Source: Sedimentibacter sp.
GTDB taxonomy: Bacteria > Bacillota > Clostridia > Tissierellales > Sedimentibacteraceae
DNA length: 64,000 bases
Assembly (NCBI GenBank): GCA_018436705.1
Contig: JAHDLA010000023.1
Span: 62,001-126,000 of the forward strand
Direction of reading: 5' to 3'
In this document: positions 1 to 9,061 of the stretch, in pieces
Position numbering within the stretch: position 1 is the first letter of the stretch
Layout of the letters: every line of letters starts with the position of its first letter
The notes under the pieces: generated by a model
What the model was told of the DNA's origin: nothing
What the model saw: the letters and a program-made list of their open reading frames with translations, nothing else
Database searches by the model: none
Made by a program: the position numbers and the translations under genes

Positions 1-623
1 AAATTATAAGAAAGAATAATGGTTGGAAGCACCACTTGCTAACCGAGGACATAGAATTTTCTATCGACAGCGCCATTCATGGTGAACAGATAGGATATTG
101 CGGAAATGCAGTGCTGTACGATGAACAGCCCTATTTGTTTGAACAATCATGGAATCAGAGGCTTAGATGGGCAAAGGGCTTTTACCAGGTTTTTGCAAAG
201 TATGGTCTTGAGCTACTTAAAGGTATTTTTACCAAAAGAAGCTTTTATTGCTACGATATGTTTGTAACTATATGCCCTGCTTTATTTCTATCCCTGTTGA
301 ACGTAAGTATAAATCTGATCTTTCTTACTGTTGGCTTAATTAATATTGAAATATATCCAGAAATAATTCAGGAAACATCTGTGGCAATTATGATGTCAGT
401 AATTAACTCTTACTCAATTTTATTTATATTGGGGTTAATTACAACAGTTTCTGAATGGAAAAACATAAATTCAAATCCATGGAACAAGATTAAATATATG
501 TTTACATTTCCAATATTTATTTTCACATATATTCCTATTTCTATCGTAGCTCTATGCAAGAAAATAGAATGGAAACCAATAACACACAGCATTGCTAAAT
601 CTATTGAAGAAGTGCGACAATAA
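1..623 (+). CDS. Family-2 glycosyltransferase, C-terminal part (5' end outside window)
   Basis: The reading frame is open from the window edge and ends at TAA 621-623, so only about 206 C-terminal codons are present. The first residues carry the TED motif (LLTEDIEFS) and about 35 residues later QRLRW, the Q-x-x-R-W signature of processive family-2 enzymes such as cellulose, hyaluronan or poly-N-acetylglucosamine synthases. Three hydrophobic segments follow (about codons 85-115, 125-150 and 165-190), matching the C-terminal membrane bundle of that group. It is probably a membrane enzyme that makes and extrudes a polysaccharide from a nucleotide sugar. The substrate cannot be told from this fragment. 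It converges on the ornithine operon, with a shared terminator between. Confidence 0.85.
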   Translation, partial: IIRKNNGWKHHLLTEDIEFSIDSAIHGEQIGYCGNAVLYDEQPYLFEQSWNQRLRWAKGFYQVFAKYGLELLKGIFTKRSFYCYDMFVTICPALFLSLLNVSINLIFLTVGLINIEIYPEIIQETSVAIMMSVINSYSILFILGLITTVSEWKNINSNPWNKIKYMFTFPIFIFTYIPISIVALCKKIEWKPITHSIAKSIEEVRQ

Positions 624-631
624 ATATAAAA

Positions 632-683
632 AGATATAAACAAACAGCTTCCTGAAAATTATGGAAGCTGTTTATTTATATCT
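632..683. terminator. Bidirectional intrinsic terminator
   Basis: A long hairpin sits between the convergent glycosyltransferase and orr. The inner arms are AAACAGCTTCC (642-652) and GGAAGCTGTTT (663-673). The stem extends outward through AGATATAAA (632-640) and TTTATATCT (675-683). A/T-rich flanks on both sides suit termination in either direction. Confidence 0.8.
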
Positions 684-699
684 AAGGCTTTGAAAACTA

Positions 700-1773
700 C
701 TATCTTACATATACTCTATCTACATATGCACTGCTTGTTGCCGCTCTTAGAAGACTTGAGTAGCTTAGTTTGAATTTAATTATATCTCCAACCTTGTACT
801 TTCTATCAGATTCGTTTACATTTAAAAGCAGATGGTCAGAACTTGCACCAAGCACTGATATTTTAGAGTCTATAGGATGCAGGTTATCAGGATCAATATC
901 CTGTCTTCCTACTGCTATTATGGCTCTCTTAATTACTCCAAGATCTTCATAAAAAGGCTTGTTTCCAAACGCATCCACACCTATCTCTCCAATAGGGACT
1001 GATTGCTTTTCCTTCAGTTCAATTATTTCTGCTTCCAATGTAAAAGCATCGTCATTAAAACCGTCCAGCATTTGACTGTATGCTGTTTCATCTCCCAGAG
1101 CAAACGCCTCTCCTACTCTCAAATTATTAATTCCTTCAGGGAGCTCATTTTTTCCTATCAGATAGACTGAGCTTGAGTTTCCTCCTGAAATCATCTTAAG
1201 CTTTATTCCAAACTTTTTCTCTATATTAGCTGCCGTTTCAACTAATATAGACAAGTTTTCCTTTTGAGGTATTACAGCACCATAGCATGTAAGGTTAACT
1301 CCGACACCATAAAGCTCAATATTTTCCAGCTTAAGTATTTCTTTAACAGCACGATAAATTTCATCTTCATTTTTATAGAAAATTCCTTCTCTTAAATCTC
1401 CCAAATCTATCATCAAAAGTATCTTATGTTTTTTATTCTGTTCAGATGCTGCTTCGTTTAACTTTTTGATTGTTTCAATTTCTGAATTTAAAGAGATATC
1501 AGAGTAACGAACTGTTTCTTCTGCTTCGGACATCATGGGAAGTCTTAAAAGCACTCTTCCTTTTTTTGTTCCTTCATATTTTTTCAGATTTTGGATTCTT
1601 GAATCGGCGAAGTAATCAATTTCTGATTCCTCCAGCATTTTGTATATCTCCATATCTGCACAATAAACTTTTGTCACTATCATGAGAGAACAGCCTGAAC
1701 CTTTTACCAATTCAATAGTTTTATCCAGATTATTTTTCAACTTTTTTAAATCTATTACCAATCTGGGATACAT
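700..1773 (-). CDS. orr: Ornithine racemase (PLP-dependent, alanine-racemase fold)
   Basis: It interconverts L- and D-ornithine, giving the D isomer used by the aminomutase. The 357-residue protein has the N-terminal TIM-barrel of alanine racemase-type enzymes. The PLP lysine is in the VTKVY motif near residue 35, and a glycine-rich phosphate site (SGGNSS) lies near residue 198. The family call rests on the fold plus position: the gene is the last of the operon, one base after the glmL-type gene and behind oraS-oraE. An alanine racemase role is less likely in this context. A GGAGA ribosome site precedes the ATG. Confidence 0.9.
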   Translation of the reverse strand: MYPRLVIDLKKLKNNLDKTIELVKGSGCSLMIVTKVYCADMEIYKMLEESEIDYFADSRIQNLKKYEGTKKGRVLLRLPMMSEAEETVRYSDISLNSEIETIKKLNEAASEQNKKHKILLMIDLGDLREGIFYKNEDEIYRAVKEILKLENIELYGVGVNLTCYGAVIPQKENLSILVETAANIEKKFGIKLKMISGGNSSSVYLIGKNELPEGINNLRVGEAFALGDETAYSQMLDGFNDDAFTLEAEIIELKEKQSVPIGEIGVDAFGNKPFYEDLGVIKRAIIAVGRQDIDPDNLHPIDSKISVLGASSDHLLLNVNESDRKYKVGDIIKFKLSYSSLLRAATSSAYVDRVYVR

Positions 1774-1774
1774 A

Positions 1775-3130
1775 TCATTCTCCTATTCTTAAGCTTTTTT
1801 TCATTAATCTCAAGGCATCATCGGAATAACTTTTTGCAAGCACTCCTAAAGATGACAGTATATAATCTTCGTCTATTAATATTTTTGCTGTCTGTTTAGG
1901 ATACAGTTCCTGCTCCTTACTATGATTCTTTACCTTTTCAAGTATCTTCTTTTTATTAGGTAATCTTGTTAGAGCTCCACCGGTACCAATTACATATTTT
2001 ATTGCCGTAAGATCTTTTCCTTCAGCAACAGTCTTTTTACCAGATGCAGTATAAAAATATCTCAAATGCCCAGCGTGTCTTTCCAGTGAAGTTAAAACAG
2101 CTTCAAGAGTCATCCTTTCAACAAACTGCTTTTCTCTGTCTGTCTCTGGTATTGGCTTATATTTCTCTAAAATTTCATCACAGTCAGGAAACTCTTGTTT
2201 CAATTTGTCAATTCCTATTTTTTCAACAACATGACTAACATTGACGAATACGCCTAAATCTCCCTCCACTGTACGCTTTGCTTCCGGTTCGGGACTGATT
2301 AAAATCGAATTGACCTCTTCACTGCCTGCAGTTACAGAATGAACATCCGTTGTTGCCCCACCCACATCGAACACAACCAAATCTCCCAAATTATCCTTCA
2401 ACACTTTAGCTGCTTCCATTACAGCTCCCGGCGTAGGAATTATAGGGCCTTTAACAAGATCTCTAACTTTTGACATTCCCGGAGCATGAATAATATGCTC
2501 TTCAAAAGCATCTTGAATTATTTTTCTTGTAGGCTCAACTACAAGAGTATCTATTTTAGGATATACATTTTCAACAATATAAACCTGGTTTCCGGCTTCT
2601 TCACACATAAGTCTGACTTCGTCCTGATTCTCAACATTTCCTGCATATATTATAGGAATGTTCAAATTCATAGAAAGAATCATCTCCATATTGTGAAGTG
2701 CCGTCTCTCTTTCGCCGTAATCTACCCCACCGGCTACGAGAATAATATTTGGCATAATTTCCTGTATTTTTTTAAGGTCCGTCCTTCTCATTCTGCCTGA
2801 GGTAATCATCTTAATAATTCCCCCGGCCCCAAGTGCGGCTTCTTTTGCCGCTCTGACAGTCATATCATATACCAGACCGTGGACTGTCATTTTTAATCCA
2901 CCTGCAGCACTGCTTGTAGCCAACATATCATCCCATGTTATTTCATCCGCCTGCAGATTTCTGGTTAAGGAATCAATAGCTCCTTTAAGCCCGACCGTTA
3001 CATCTCCTTCTAGAACGGATGTAGGTGCCTGACCCTGTCCTATAAAGACAGGGTCAATGCCTATTCCATTAAATGCGTTGACTACCGTAGTGGTGCTGCC
3101 TATTTCAGCTACCAATACATCAACTTTCAA
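1775..3130 (-). CDS. GlmL-type ASKHA ATPase, putative reactivating factor of ornithine aminomutase
   Basis: The 451-residue protein begins with an ASKHA nucleotide-binding segment (VAEIGSTTT) and has a second phosphate motif, FDVGGATTDV, near residue 255. This is the family of GlmL, encoded with glutamate mutase. Such proteins are thought to reactivate B12 mutases by exchanging damaged cobalamin. It lies one base from both oraE and orr, so its client is very probably the OraSE mutase. Fusion to or regulation of other enzymes is not indicated. The reactivation role is inferred from family and position. Confidence 0.85.
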   Translation of the reverse strand: MKVDVLVAEIGSTTTVVNAFNGIGIDPVFIGQGQAPTSVLEGDVTVGLKGAIDSLTRNLQADEITWDDMLATSSAAGGLKMTVHGLVYDMTVRAAKEAALGAGGIIKMITSGRMRRTDLKKIQEIMPNIILVAGGVDYGERETALHNMEMILSMNLNIPIIYAGNVENQDEVRLMCEEAGNQVYIVENVYPKIDTLVVEPTRKIIQDAFEEHIIHAPGMSKVRDLVKGPIIPTPGAVMEAAKVLKDNLGDLVVFDVGGATTDVHSVTAGSEEVNSILISPEPEAKRTVEGDLGVFVNVSHVVEKIGIDKLKQEFPDCDEILEKYKPIPETDREKQFVERMTLEAVLTSLERHAGHLRYFYTASGKKTVAEGKDLTAIKYVIGTGGALTRLPNKKKILEKVKNHSKEQELYPKQTAKILIDEDYILSSLGVLAKSYSDDALRLMKKSLRIGE

Positions 3131-3131
3131 T

Positions 3132-5324
3132 TTAATTCATTTCCCTTCTTCTTTTTACTAAGAAACTTGCAACATCTATACCATGTGTTCCTCTTCCGAA
3201 TCCTGCATCAAGCCCGGCTTCTAAAGCTATTTCATTTGTTACCTGTGTTCCTCCACAAATTATCATAACTTTGTCTCTGATACCTTTTTCTATGCACAAA
3301 TCATGTATTTTCTTCATATTCTTAATATGAACATCATCATGAGTTATTATTGTACTTAACAATATTGCATTAGCGTTAGTTTCTATTGCAGCATCCACAA
3401 GTTTCTCAACCGGACAAGACGTTCCAAGATATTCATACTTGATTCCGAATTTCTCAATTCCGCCGTGCTTGATGTCAAGTGTTTCCTTCAAGCCTACTGA
3501 ATGCTCATCTTCTCCAACTGTTGCAGCAACAATAAACATCGGTGTTTCCTGAATGTCATCTCTTATTTCCTGCTCAGAAAGAACTTCGGGTTTTTCCGGA
3601 ATTACAAGCTCATTTATATCTATATCAAAGTTAACTCTTCCTTTAACTTCGCAATATGTTCCTTCTGATGGATGCATGGACTGCTTATGAACAACGGTTA
3701 CGTCTTCAAGTCCCATTTTTTCTCCACATTTCATTGCAGCAAATTCAGCTGTTCTTTCATCCAATGGCAGGAATATAGAAAGAAGTACAGTTCCGTCAGC
3801 TCTCCATTCAACTTCAGGCTTAACCAAATTTGTATCATAGTATTTTTCAACTTCTTTAAGCCTTACGTTAACATTGTCATTTTCATCAAGTTCATCTATA
3901 TATTGAATTTTAGAACGATCTTCAAATGTATCTCCATCAATTGCTTCACTTGCGCTCTTAAATTGCTTAGGAATGTTATTGTACCCATAGTGAACAGATA
4001 CTGGAGCAAAATAATCCTCATCTCTTTCATAAACAAAGCCATATCCTATTCCGCCTTCAATTTCTCTGGCAATACCGTCTCCGTTTCTTTCAGGATACTC
4101 TCCACTGTCAACAAAGAATCCTTGTTCAACTGCTTTAAAGAATCCGCCTACCTCAAGAATTTCTTCCATGAACAATACTGCTCTCTCCTTAAGTTCACGA
4201 ACCTTATCTCCCAACGGTCCTTCTCTGTCCAGCTTAACCATTTCTCGTAAGCCGTCCATACCTGTAAGAGACTGTTTTGCAGTCATAACACCTGCAATAT
4301 TGTTATAATGCCAAGGAACATTTCTTCCTTCGTCAGGAGTTATTGTTGACTGAATATCTGCACTTGTAAGTCTTGATATCATCATGTTCATAGTGTGAGT
4401 AACTGCTGCCTCACGTGTATCTGACTCCATATATTTTGTGTTTTGCTGAGCTCTCATTTTATAATCTTTAAACAAATCACGAAGCGCAACTGCATATGGA
4501 AGATCCAATCTCATACAAGGTGCCGGTGGAGCTGTTGGTGGAACTGTTGACAGTGCAATATTCTCCGGTTTAATTCCTACTTTACGAGAAAATGCAGAGT
4601 TAATTGCATGCTGAACCATAAGCTCTGGCATTACTTTCCACGCTTTCATAGCAGTTGCATTTGCATTGTGAGCTCCATCTATTTGCAGCATATCGGACCA
4701 AGCCATTATTTTCTTTGCCTCACATGCGTCAACAAAGCTTCTTACCATGTTTACGTTTCTGTACAGAACATTGTACTGAGGGTCCTGATGTGCACCGTTA
4801 ACTCCTTCTTCAGCAAACATTACTGCAATATCAGGGCCTGCTACTCCTGAAATATATGAATGGAAATTAATTGGACGACCTACTTCATCTTCAATAAGAT
4901 CGCATGCCTTTCTACTTGCTCTTACCTGCTTTCTAGTTACCATGATACCACCTATACCCTGGTTTGTTCCTTCCAGCAGTGAATCTATATGTGACTGCCC
5001 TGCAGTTCTGATAACCATTAGATGATCAGCACCGTGCCATGCAGCCATACGCATTCTTCTTATATCATCTTCAAATCTTCCTGAAGCAATTTCCGTAGTT
5101 ATAACGCAATCAGGCTGAGGATCTATATATCCGAAACCTCTGCTGCCAGGCAGCGGAACAGAATTCTTCAGACCTTCGGATGTTTCATGATATTCGAAAT
5201 CCCCTACTGTCCTTTTTTCATTTCTTTTATCTCTCCAATGCCATCCGCGTCTTCTAGGCTCATATTTATCTAAGTCTTTCAATAATTCTTTAATATCTAT
5301 TTTCTTGTTAGGATCTAGCTTCAT
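3132..5324 (-). CDS. oraE: D-ornithine 4,5-aminomutase, large (E) subunit
   Basis: With OraS it converts D-ornithine to (2R,4S)-2,4-diaminopentanoate using adenosylcobalamin and PLP. The 730-residue chain has the usual order: N-terminal arm and TIM barrel that hold PLP, then a C-terminal Rossmann domain for B12. The B12 motif DEHSVGLK puts the cobalt-ligand histidine near residue 608. The PLP lysine is 11 residues on, in DIKHGG (about 619); this spacing matches the characterised clostridial enzyme. A further B12-domain motif, ICGGTQVTNE, lies near 690. The gene follows oraS by 13 bases and precedes glmL by one. Confidence 0.97.
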   Translation of the reverse strand: MKLDPNKKIDIKELLKDLDKYEPRRRGWHWRDKRNEKRTVGDFEYHETSEGLKNSVPLPGSRGFGYIDPQPDCVITTEIASGRFEDDIRRMRMAAWHGADHLMVIRTAGQSHIDSLLEGTNQGIGGIMVTRKQVRASRKACDLIEDEVGRPINFHSYISGVAGPDIAVMFAEEGVNGAHQDPQYNVLYRNVNMVRSFVDACEAKKIMAWSDMLQIDGAHNANATAMKAWKVMPELMVQHAINSAFSRKVGIKPENIALSTVPPTAPPAPCMRLDLPYAVALRDLFKDYKMRAQQNTKYMESDTREAAVTHTMNMMISRLTSADIQSTITPDEGRNVPWHYNNIAGVMTAKQSLTGMDGLREMVKLDREGPLGDKVRELKERAVLFMEEILEVGGFFKAVEQGFFVDSGEYPERNGDGIAREIEGGIGYGFVYERDEDYFAPVSVHYGYNNIPKQFKSASEAIDGDTFEDRSKIQYIDELDENDNVNVRLKEVEKYYDTNLVKPEVEWRADGTVLLSIFLPLDERTAEFAAMKCGEKMGLEDVTVVHKQSMHPSEGTYCEVKGRVNFDIDINELVIPEKPEVLSEQEIRDDIQETPMFIVAATVGEDEHSVGLKETLDIKHGGIEKFGIKYEYLGTSCPVEKLVDAAIETNANAILLSTIITHDDVHIKNMKKIHDLCIEKGIRDKVMIICGGTQVTNEIALEAGLDAGFGRGTHGIDVASFLVKRRREMN

Positions 5325-5337
5325 CTACTTCCCCTCC

Positions 5338-5688
5338 TTAAAATAATGATTCTACGTCGTCCCAATGTTTTCCGTTTGCAAGTTCCAAACCTGCTTCACG
5401 AACTGAGCATCCCAGTTTTTGAGATAATCTCCAAACAACGTTTCCAGCACCCTTGCCCATAAGCCCTTTGTTCATAACGCCTTCTACAATAGGCTTAACT
5501 TCAAGACTTGAGAATCCCATTCTTAACAAAACACTTCTTTCAACAGAAGGGGTTGTGTTTTTCTTTCCTAATTCCAGCAGCGGGTCAACTACTTTATCTG
5601 CCAAATTCCAAAATCTTTCATATAATTCCTCATCTGAAAGATTCGCCAGATGAGCTCTTCTTTGTTCATAATCGTCGGCTCTTTTCAT
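5338..5688 (-). CDS. oraS: D-ornithine 4,5-aminomutase, small (S) subunit
   Basis: This 116-residue protein is the small partner of OraE in the B12/PLP mutase, close to the usual length of about 120. It starts MKRADDYEQRR and carries the family segment LLRMGFSSLEVKP. A good GGAGG site sits before the ATG. It is separated from ortB upstream by an unusual 240-bp gap with hairpins, but only 13 bases from oraE downstream, so the two subunits are surely co-translated. Confidence 0.95.
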   Translation of the reverse strand: MKRADDYEQRRAHLANLSDEELYERFWNLADKVVDPLLELGKKNTTPSVERSVLLRMGFSSLEVKPIVEGVMNKGLMGKGAGNVVWRLSQKLGCSVREAGLELANGKHWDDVESLF

Positions 5689-5928
5689 ATTTTTCCTCCA
5701 TCAAATAATTTGAACATATGCATTAACATATGAATCAGATCAATATCAAAGTATCAATCTGTTTGCCCGTATAATTCGCCCTGCGAGACACCATTGGTTA
5801 TTCGTAAGTACTGCTAAATACGTATATACCTAGTAGAAACGAACGGTTCGGTTTTTTCATCAAAAGCTACATTCTTTTTTAACAGCCTAAGGCGTATTTA
5901 CATACGCCTTAAATTAATTGCTTTTTTC
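5689..5928 (-). other. 240-bp structured gap inside the ornithine operon
   Basis: No gene is visible between ortB and oraS. On the transcribed strand the first element is a 10-bp hairpin (TAAGGCGTAT, 5888-5897, with ATACGCCTTA, 5902-5911) but no clean T-run. A second inverted repeat, CGAACGGTTCG, is at 5840-5850. A GC-richer stretch around 5765-5800 contains the short pairing TCGCCCTGCGA. The other junctions in this operon are 13 bases or less, or 75 at ortA-ord, so this spacer may hold a processing site, attenuator or second promoter. I saw no B12-box of a cobalamin riboswitch. Confidence 0.5.
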
Positions 5929-7329
5929 TTATAAAGTCTCTAATACTTTCTTTACGTAATCTTTATCTGTCTTTGTTTCCTCTGCAAGGAATTCAATATC
6001 TGCATCATTTGGTACAACATCATAATTTTTCAAAGCATTTTTAATAAGAGATTTTCTCATGTGTTCTAAGTCTGCATCATTTGCTTTAATCAATGACGGA
6101 TGTGAAGGAAGAATTATATTTTTACCCGGAACTTCATCTTTTGGATCCCCAAATTTTACTTCTATTCCGTTTTGTCTTGCAAATGAAAGCTGTGGCTGTA
6201 TATGCTTTCCTGCTCCAGTGTATTCAGTTTCCTGTACAACTATCATCTGATCTTGGTCTAATTCTTGTGCCAATGCAAATGCAGCTGTTAATGCAGTGTT
6301 TCCTGCAGGCCCTTTTTCCAGTCCTTCAAGACTTGCAAGAACTTCGGTTATATAAAATACTTCGCCTTGACGAATTGTTAAATATCTATCCATGTATCTT
6401 AACGGTCTTGCAGCTGAACGAGGAACATCTGATCTGTCTGGCCATGTTGTAAATGGCATTCCAAACCCTGTATGTCCAGTTGTAAATGACTTTCTATTAA
6501 ACTGACTGTCAGAAGCCATATGCAATCCTGACAAGTCAACACTTGCTGCAACTATTTTTGATTCAGCTCCTGCTTTTTTCAACCCTCTTGCAGTACCAGT
6601 TAAGTTTCCTCCGCCGGCATTTGTGCAAACTACCACATCTGGGTCCTTGCCGTGCTTTTCTCTAAACTGCATTGCTATTTCATATCCCAATGTTTCAACG
6701 CCTGCGATTGCAAATGGTGTATAAAGTGATGCATTGAAATATCCTGTTTCTTCAAGTATAGCCAAGAATGTATAGAATAATTCAGGTCCTACAGTAAGTT
6801 GTACTACTTCTGCACCCAGCGCTTCACATTTTCTAGCTTTTTCGATTATTTCAGGCTGTCCAATTCCTTTAGAGTCATAGCATTCCTGAACAACTATACA
6901 TTTCAATCCATACATTGCAGCCTGTGATGCAACTGCTGCACCATAGTTACCACTTGTTGCTGAAACAACGCCTTTATATCCAAGTTTCCATGCCTGATGT
7001 ACTGCTGTAGAGGCTCTTCTTGCTTTAAAGCTTCCAGATGCATTTGCTGCTTCATCTTTTATAAATATTCTAGCTCCCTTTCCTGCCGGTGCCATCTTTC
7101 TAGCCAGTGCCGTAAGATTTCTCAATTCTATTATTGGAGTATTTCCAACACCGTGATCTGATTGGATTTTTTGAATTTCTTCAATTGAAAATCCTGCCTC
7201 TCTCATCATTCTTTCGTAGTCGAAAGCTATAGAACCGCTCTCAAACACAGAGAAATCAAGTCCTGCTGCCTGCTTCATTATTTCAGGCCTTCTGCTCATT
7301 ACTGCTGAATAGCTCATATCCTTACTCAT
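5929..7329 (-). CDS. ortB: 2-amino-4-oxopentanoate thiolase, beta (PLP) subunit
   Basis: With OrtA it cleaves 2-amino-4-oxopentanoate with CoA to alanine and acetyl-CoA. The protein has the fold of PLP beta-family enzymes such as threonine synthase. The Schiff-base lysine lies in ASGSFKARR near residue 120 and a glycine-rich phosphate loop, TNAGGGNLTG, near 240. The start is taken at the ATG at 7329 because GGAGG is well spaced from it; an upstream in-frame GTG abuts the site. The gene overlaps the end of ortA by 8 bases, which fits translational coupling of the two subunits. Confidence 0.95.
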   Translation of the reverse strand: MSKDMSYSAVMSRRPEIMKQAAGLDFSVFESGSIAFDYERMMREAGFSIEEIQKIQSDHGVGNTPIIELRNLTALARKMAPAGKGARIFIKDEAANASGSFKARRASTAVHQAWKLGYKGVVSATSGNYGAAVASQAAMYGLKCIVVQECYDSKGIGQPEIIEKARKCEALGAEVVQLTVGPELFYTFLAILEETGYFNASLYTPFAIAGVETLGYEIAMQFREKHGKDPDVVVCTNAGGGNLTGTARGLKKAGAESKIVAASVDLSGLHMASDSQFNRKSFTTGHTGFGMPFTTWPDRSDVPRSAARPLRYMDRYLTIRQGEVFYITEVLASLEGLEKGPAGNTALTAAFALAQELDQDQMIVVQETEYTGAGKHIQPQLSFARQNGIEVKFGDPKDEVPGKNIILPSHPSLIKANDADLEHMRKSLIKNALKNYDVVPNDADIEFLAEETKTDKDYVKKVLETL

Positions 7330-7627
7330 TGTCAGCACCTCCGAATAAAAATTCTCTCGCTTGATCGCTGATTTTTATTAACTCAGGAACAAATGTACCA
7401 AAGTCATGCTTGTAGTACGGATTTGCTTCCAACAAGGTTCCTTTTTCTATACGTTTTGTCCTTGTTGTAACTGTTACTTCATCACCTATATTTGCATCCT
7501 CCTGCAGATATCCTTTAACCCACATTTCCAGCGGAACCTTTTTAGTATCATCCGGAACCTGAGGTGCTCTTTGTGACGGTTCTAATATATTTCTGTGTAT
7601 TAAAACCCATTCGCCTTTTTTAATCAT
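7322..7627 (-). CDS. ortA: 2-amino-4-oxopentanoate thiolase, alpha subunit
   Basis: The 101-residue protein is the small partner of OrtB. It opens with KKGEWVLIHRNIL and has EVTVTTRTKRIEKGTL near residues 50-65, typical of the short beta-rich OrtA family. Family members are about 100 residues, so it is full length. AAGGAAGTG precedes the ATG. It overlaps ortB at its 3' end and is 75 bp from ord. Confidence 0.93.
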   Translation of the reverse strand: MIKKGEWVLIHRNILEPSQRAPQVPDDTKKVPLEMWVKGYLQEDANIGDEVTVTTRTKRIEKGTLLEANPYYKHDFGTFVPELIKISDQAREFLFGGADNE

Positions 7628-7702
7628 TATTGCACTTCCTTATTTATTATTTTATTTCTTAACATATATAAGTATCGATTATACTTTTTATTCTGTTGAT
7701 AA

Positions 7703-8761
7703 TTATTTAACTATTTTGCATTCAGGATCTATTAAATCTCTCATATCACCCATAATAGCTCTTGGAACAGGAAGGTCAATCATTGATCTTAATCCTGGTT
7801 TTGCATTGATTATCTGAGGTATCATGTTTACGCACATTGCAATTGTACCTATTCCTCCCGGAACTTCAGGTGAATTTACCATGTTAATATTTGGTGTTCC
7901 CTTAATTATTACATAATCACCTGTCTGTACTCCAACCTGCTCTGGCTCAATTTGTTGTGGATGATCCATTTCAAGTTTTAATTCTCCGTCAACATATCCA
8001 AAACCTTTCATTGCAACACCGGCAACATTTCCAGCTGCAGCAAAACCATAAGGAGATTTTCTGTCTACATCTGTAACTATAGGATCCATTGATGTAGTTA
8101 TTTTATCTACTTTCCAACCGATGGCATCAGCAATCATATTGATTGATTCATGGAATCCTACGTGTCCAGCCAAGTGACCTGTTTCAACACCTTTTTTGAA
8201 CTCATCCTCTGTAATTCCTATACCTTGTTCCTGCATAACAGTTGGTCCAAACGGAGACAAGCTGTTAACTCTTCTTGAAATTACATGGTCAACTGATTCA
8301 CAGCATCCTGTCATAACAACAACAAGCAAGTCCATAATCAAACCTGGGTTAATTCCTGTACCAAGTATTGAAACGCCGTTTGCTTTTGCAATTTCATCTA
8401 ATTTCTTTGCATGTTCAGGAGATTGAGCCTGCGGATATGACATTTCCTCAGCACTTGATACAACATTAATTTTTCTTTCCAAAACAAATTTAAGTCTTTC
8501 AAAAGCAACCTTTGTGTAAGAGTCTGTACAGCACAAAACAACATCTGCAGCCTTTTCCTTGATAACATCTTCAGGAGAGCCTATTAAAACTTCCGGTCTG
8601 TCTCCTTTTTCAACTCCGATTATTTCATACATGCTTTTACCGATTTTTGCTCCTCTTCCTACTGCACCTACGATATCAACACCTTTTTTGTTTAACAACA
8701 TTTTAGCCATTCCAGAACCCATTGCTCCAAGGCCCCAAATAATTACTTTTACGTTTTGCAT
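7703..8761 (-). CDS. ord: 2,4-diaminopentanoate dehydrogenase
   Basis: It oxidatively deaminates 2,4-diaminopentanoate, the OraSE product, to 2-amino-4-oxopentanoate with NAD(P)+. The 352-residue chain has an N-terminal Rossmann motif, IIWGLGAMGSGMAKM. The rest is of dihydrodipicolinate-reductase type, including GTGINPGLIMDL near residue 135. It is the first gene of the seven-gene operon, 134 bp downstream of a sigma-54 promoter. A good GGAGG site precedes the ATG. Confidence 0.95.
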   Translation of the reverse strand: MQNVKVIIWGLGAMGSGMAKMLLNKKGVDIVGAVGRGAKIGKSMYEIIGVEKGDRPEVLIGSPEDVIKEKAADVVLCCTDSYTKVAFERLKFVLERKINVVSSAEEMSYPQAQSPEHAKKLDEIAKANGVSILGTGINPGLIMDLLVVVMTGCCESVDHVISRRVNSLSPFGPTVMQEQGIGITEDEFKKGVETGHLAGHVGFHESINMIADAIGWKVDKITTSMDPIVTDVDRKSPYGFAAAGNVAGVAMKGFGYVDGELKLEMDHPQQIEPEQVGVQTGDYVIIKGTPNINMVNSPEVPGGIGTIAMCVNMIPQIINAKPGLRSMIDLPVPRAIMGDMRDLIDPECKIVK

Positions 8762-8894
8762 TTTAAATCCTCCTTATTTAAATAGATATATTATAGTTGC
8801 GGTCACACCGCATCAAACATAAATGTTAAAGCACATTTATTATTTACAACTTTAACACTTTATATAACCCCTTGAATACCTTGACTATATATTT

Positions 8895-8911
8895 AGCAAT
8901 AACTATGCCAA
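8895..8911 (-). promoter_or_regulatory. Sigma-54 (-24/-12) promoter of the ornithine operon
   Basis: Read on the minus strand the sequence is TTGGCATAGTTATTGCT. It matches the consensus TTGGCAC-N5-TTGCT, with GG and GC exactly ten bases apart. It lies about 134 bp upstream of ord. The nearest upstream gene encodes a sigma-54 activator, which supports the call. Confidence 0.85.
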
Positions 8912-9061
8912 ACATTTTCTAAAATAAATAAAATATTTGTTTTAATGCTTTCACAACGCTTTGTAGTGTTTATATTTCAATAAATAAAATCATTTACCAC
9001 TAAAAGTAATAAATTTATACATATGTATAAATTACATAAAAATACCATTTTTAAAATAAAA

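Noticed and set aside
3672..4250. 192-codon plus-strand frame within oraE
   Set aside because: It lies wholly inside a well-conserved mutase gene and encodes a Phe/Ser/Asn-rich product typical of antisense frames.
5689..5928. Cobalamin riboswitch before the B12-mutase genes
   Set aside because: No B12-box (GCCACTG-like) sequence or expected leader architecture is visible on the minus strand.
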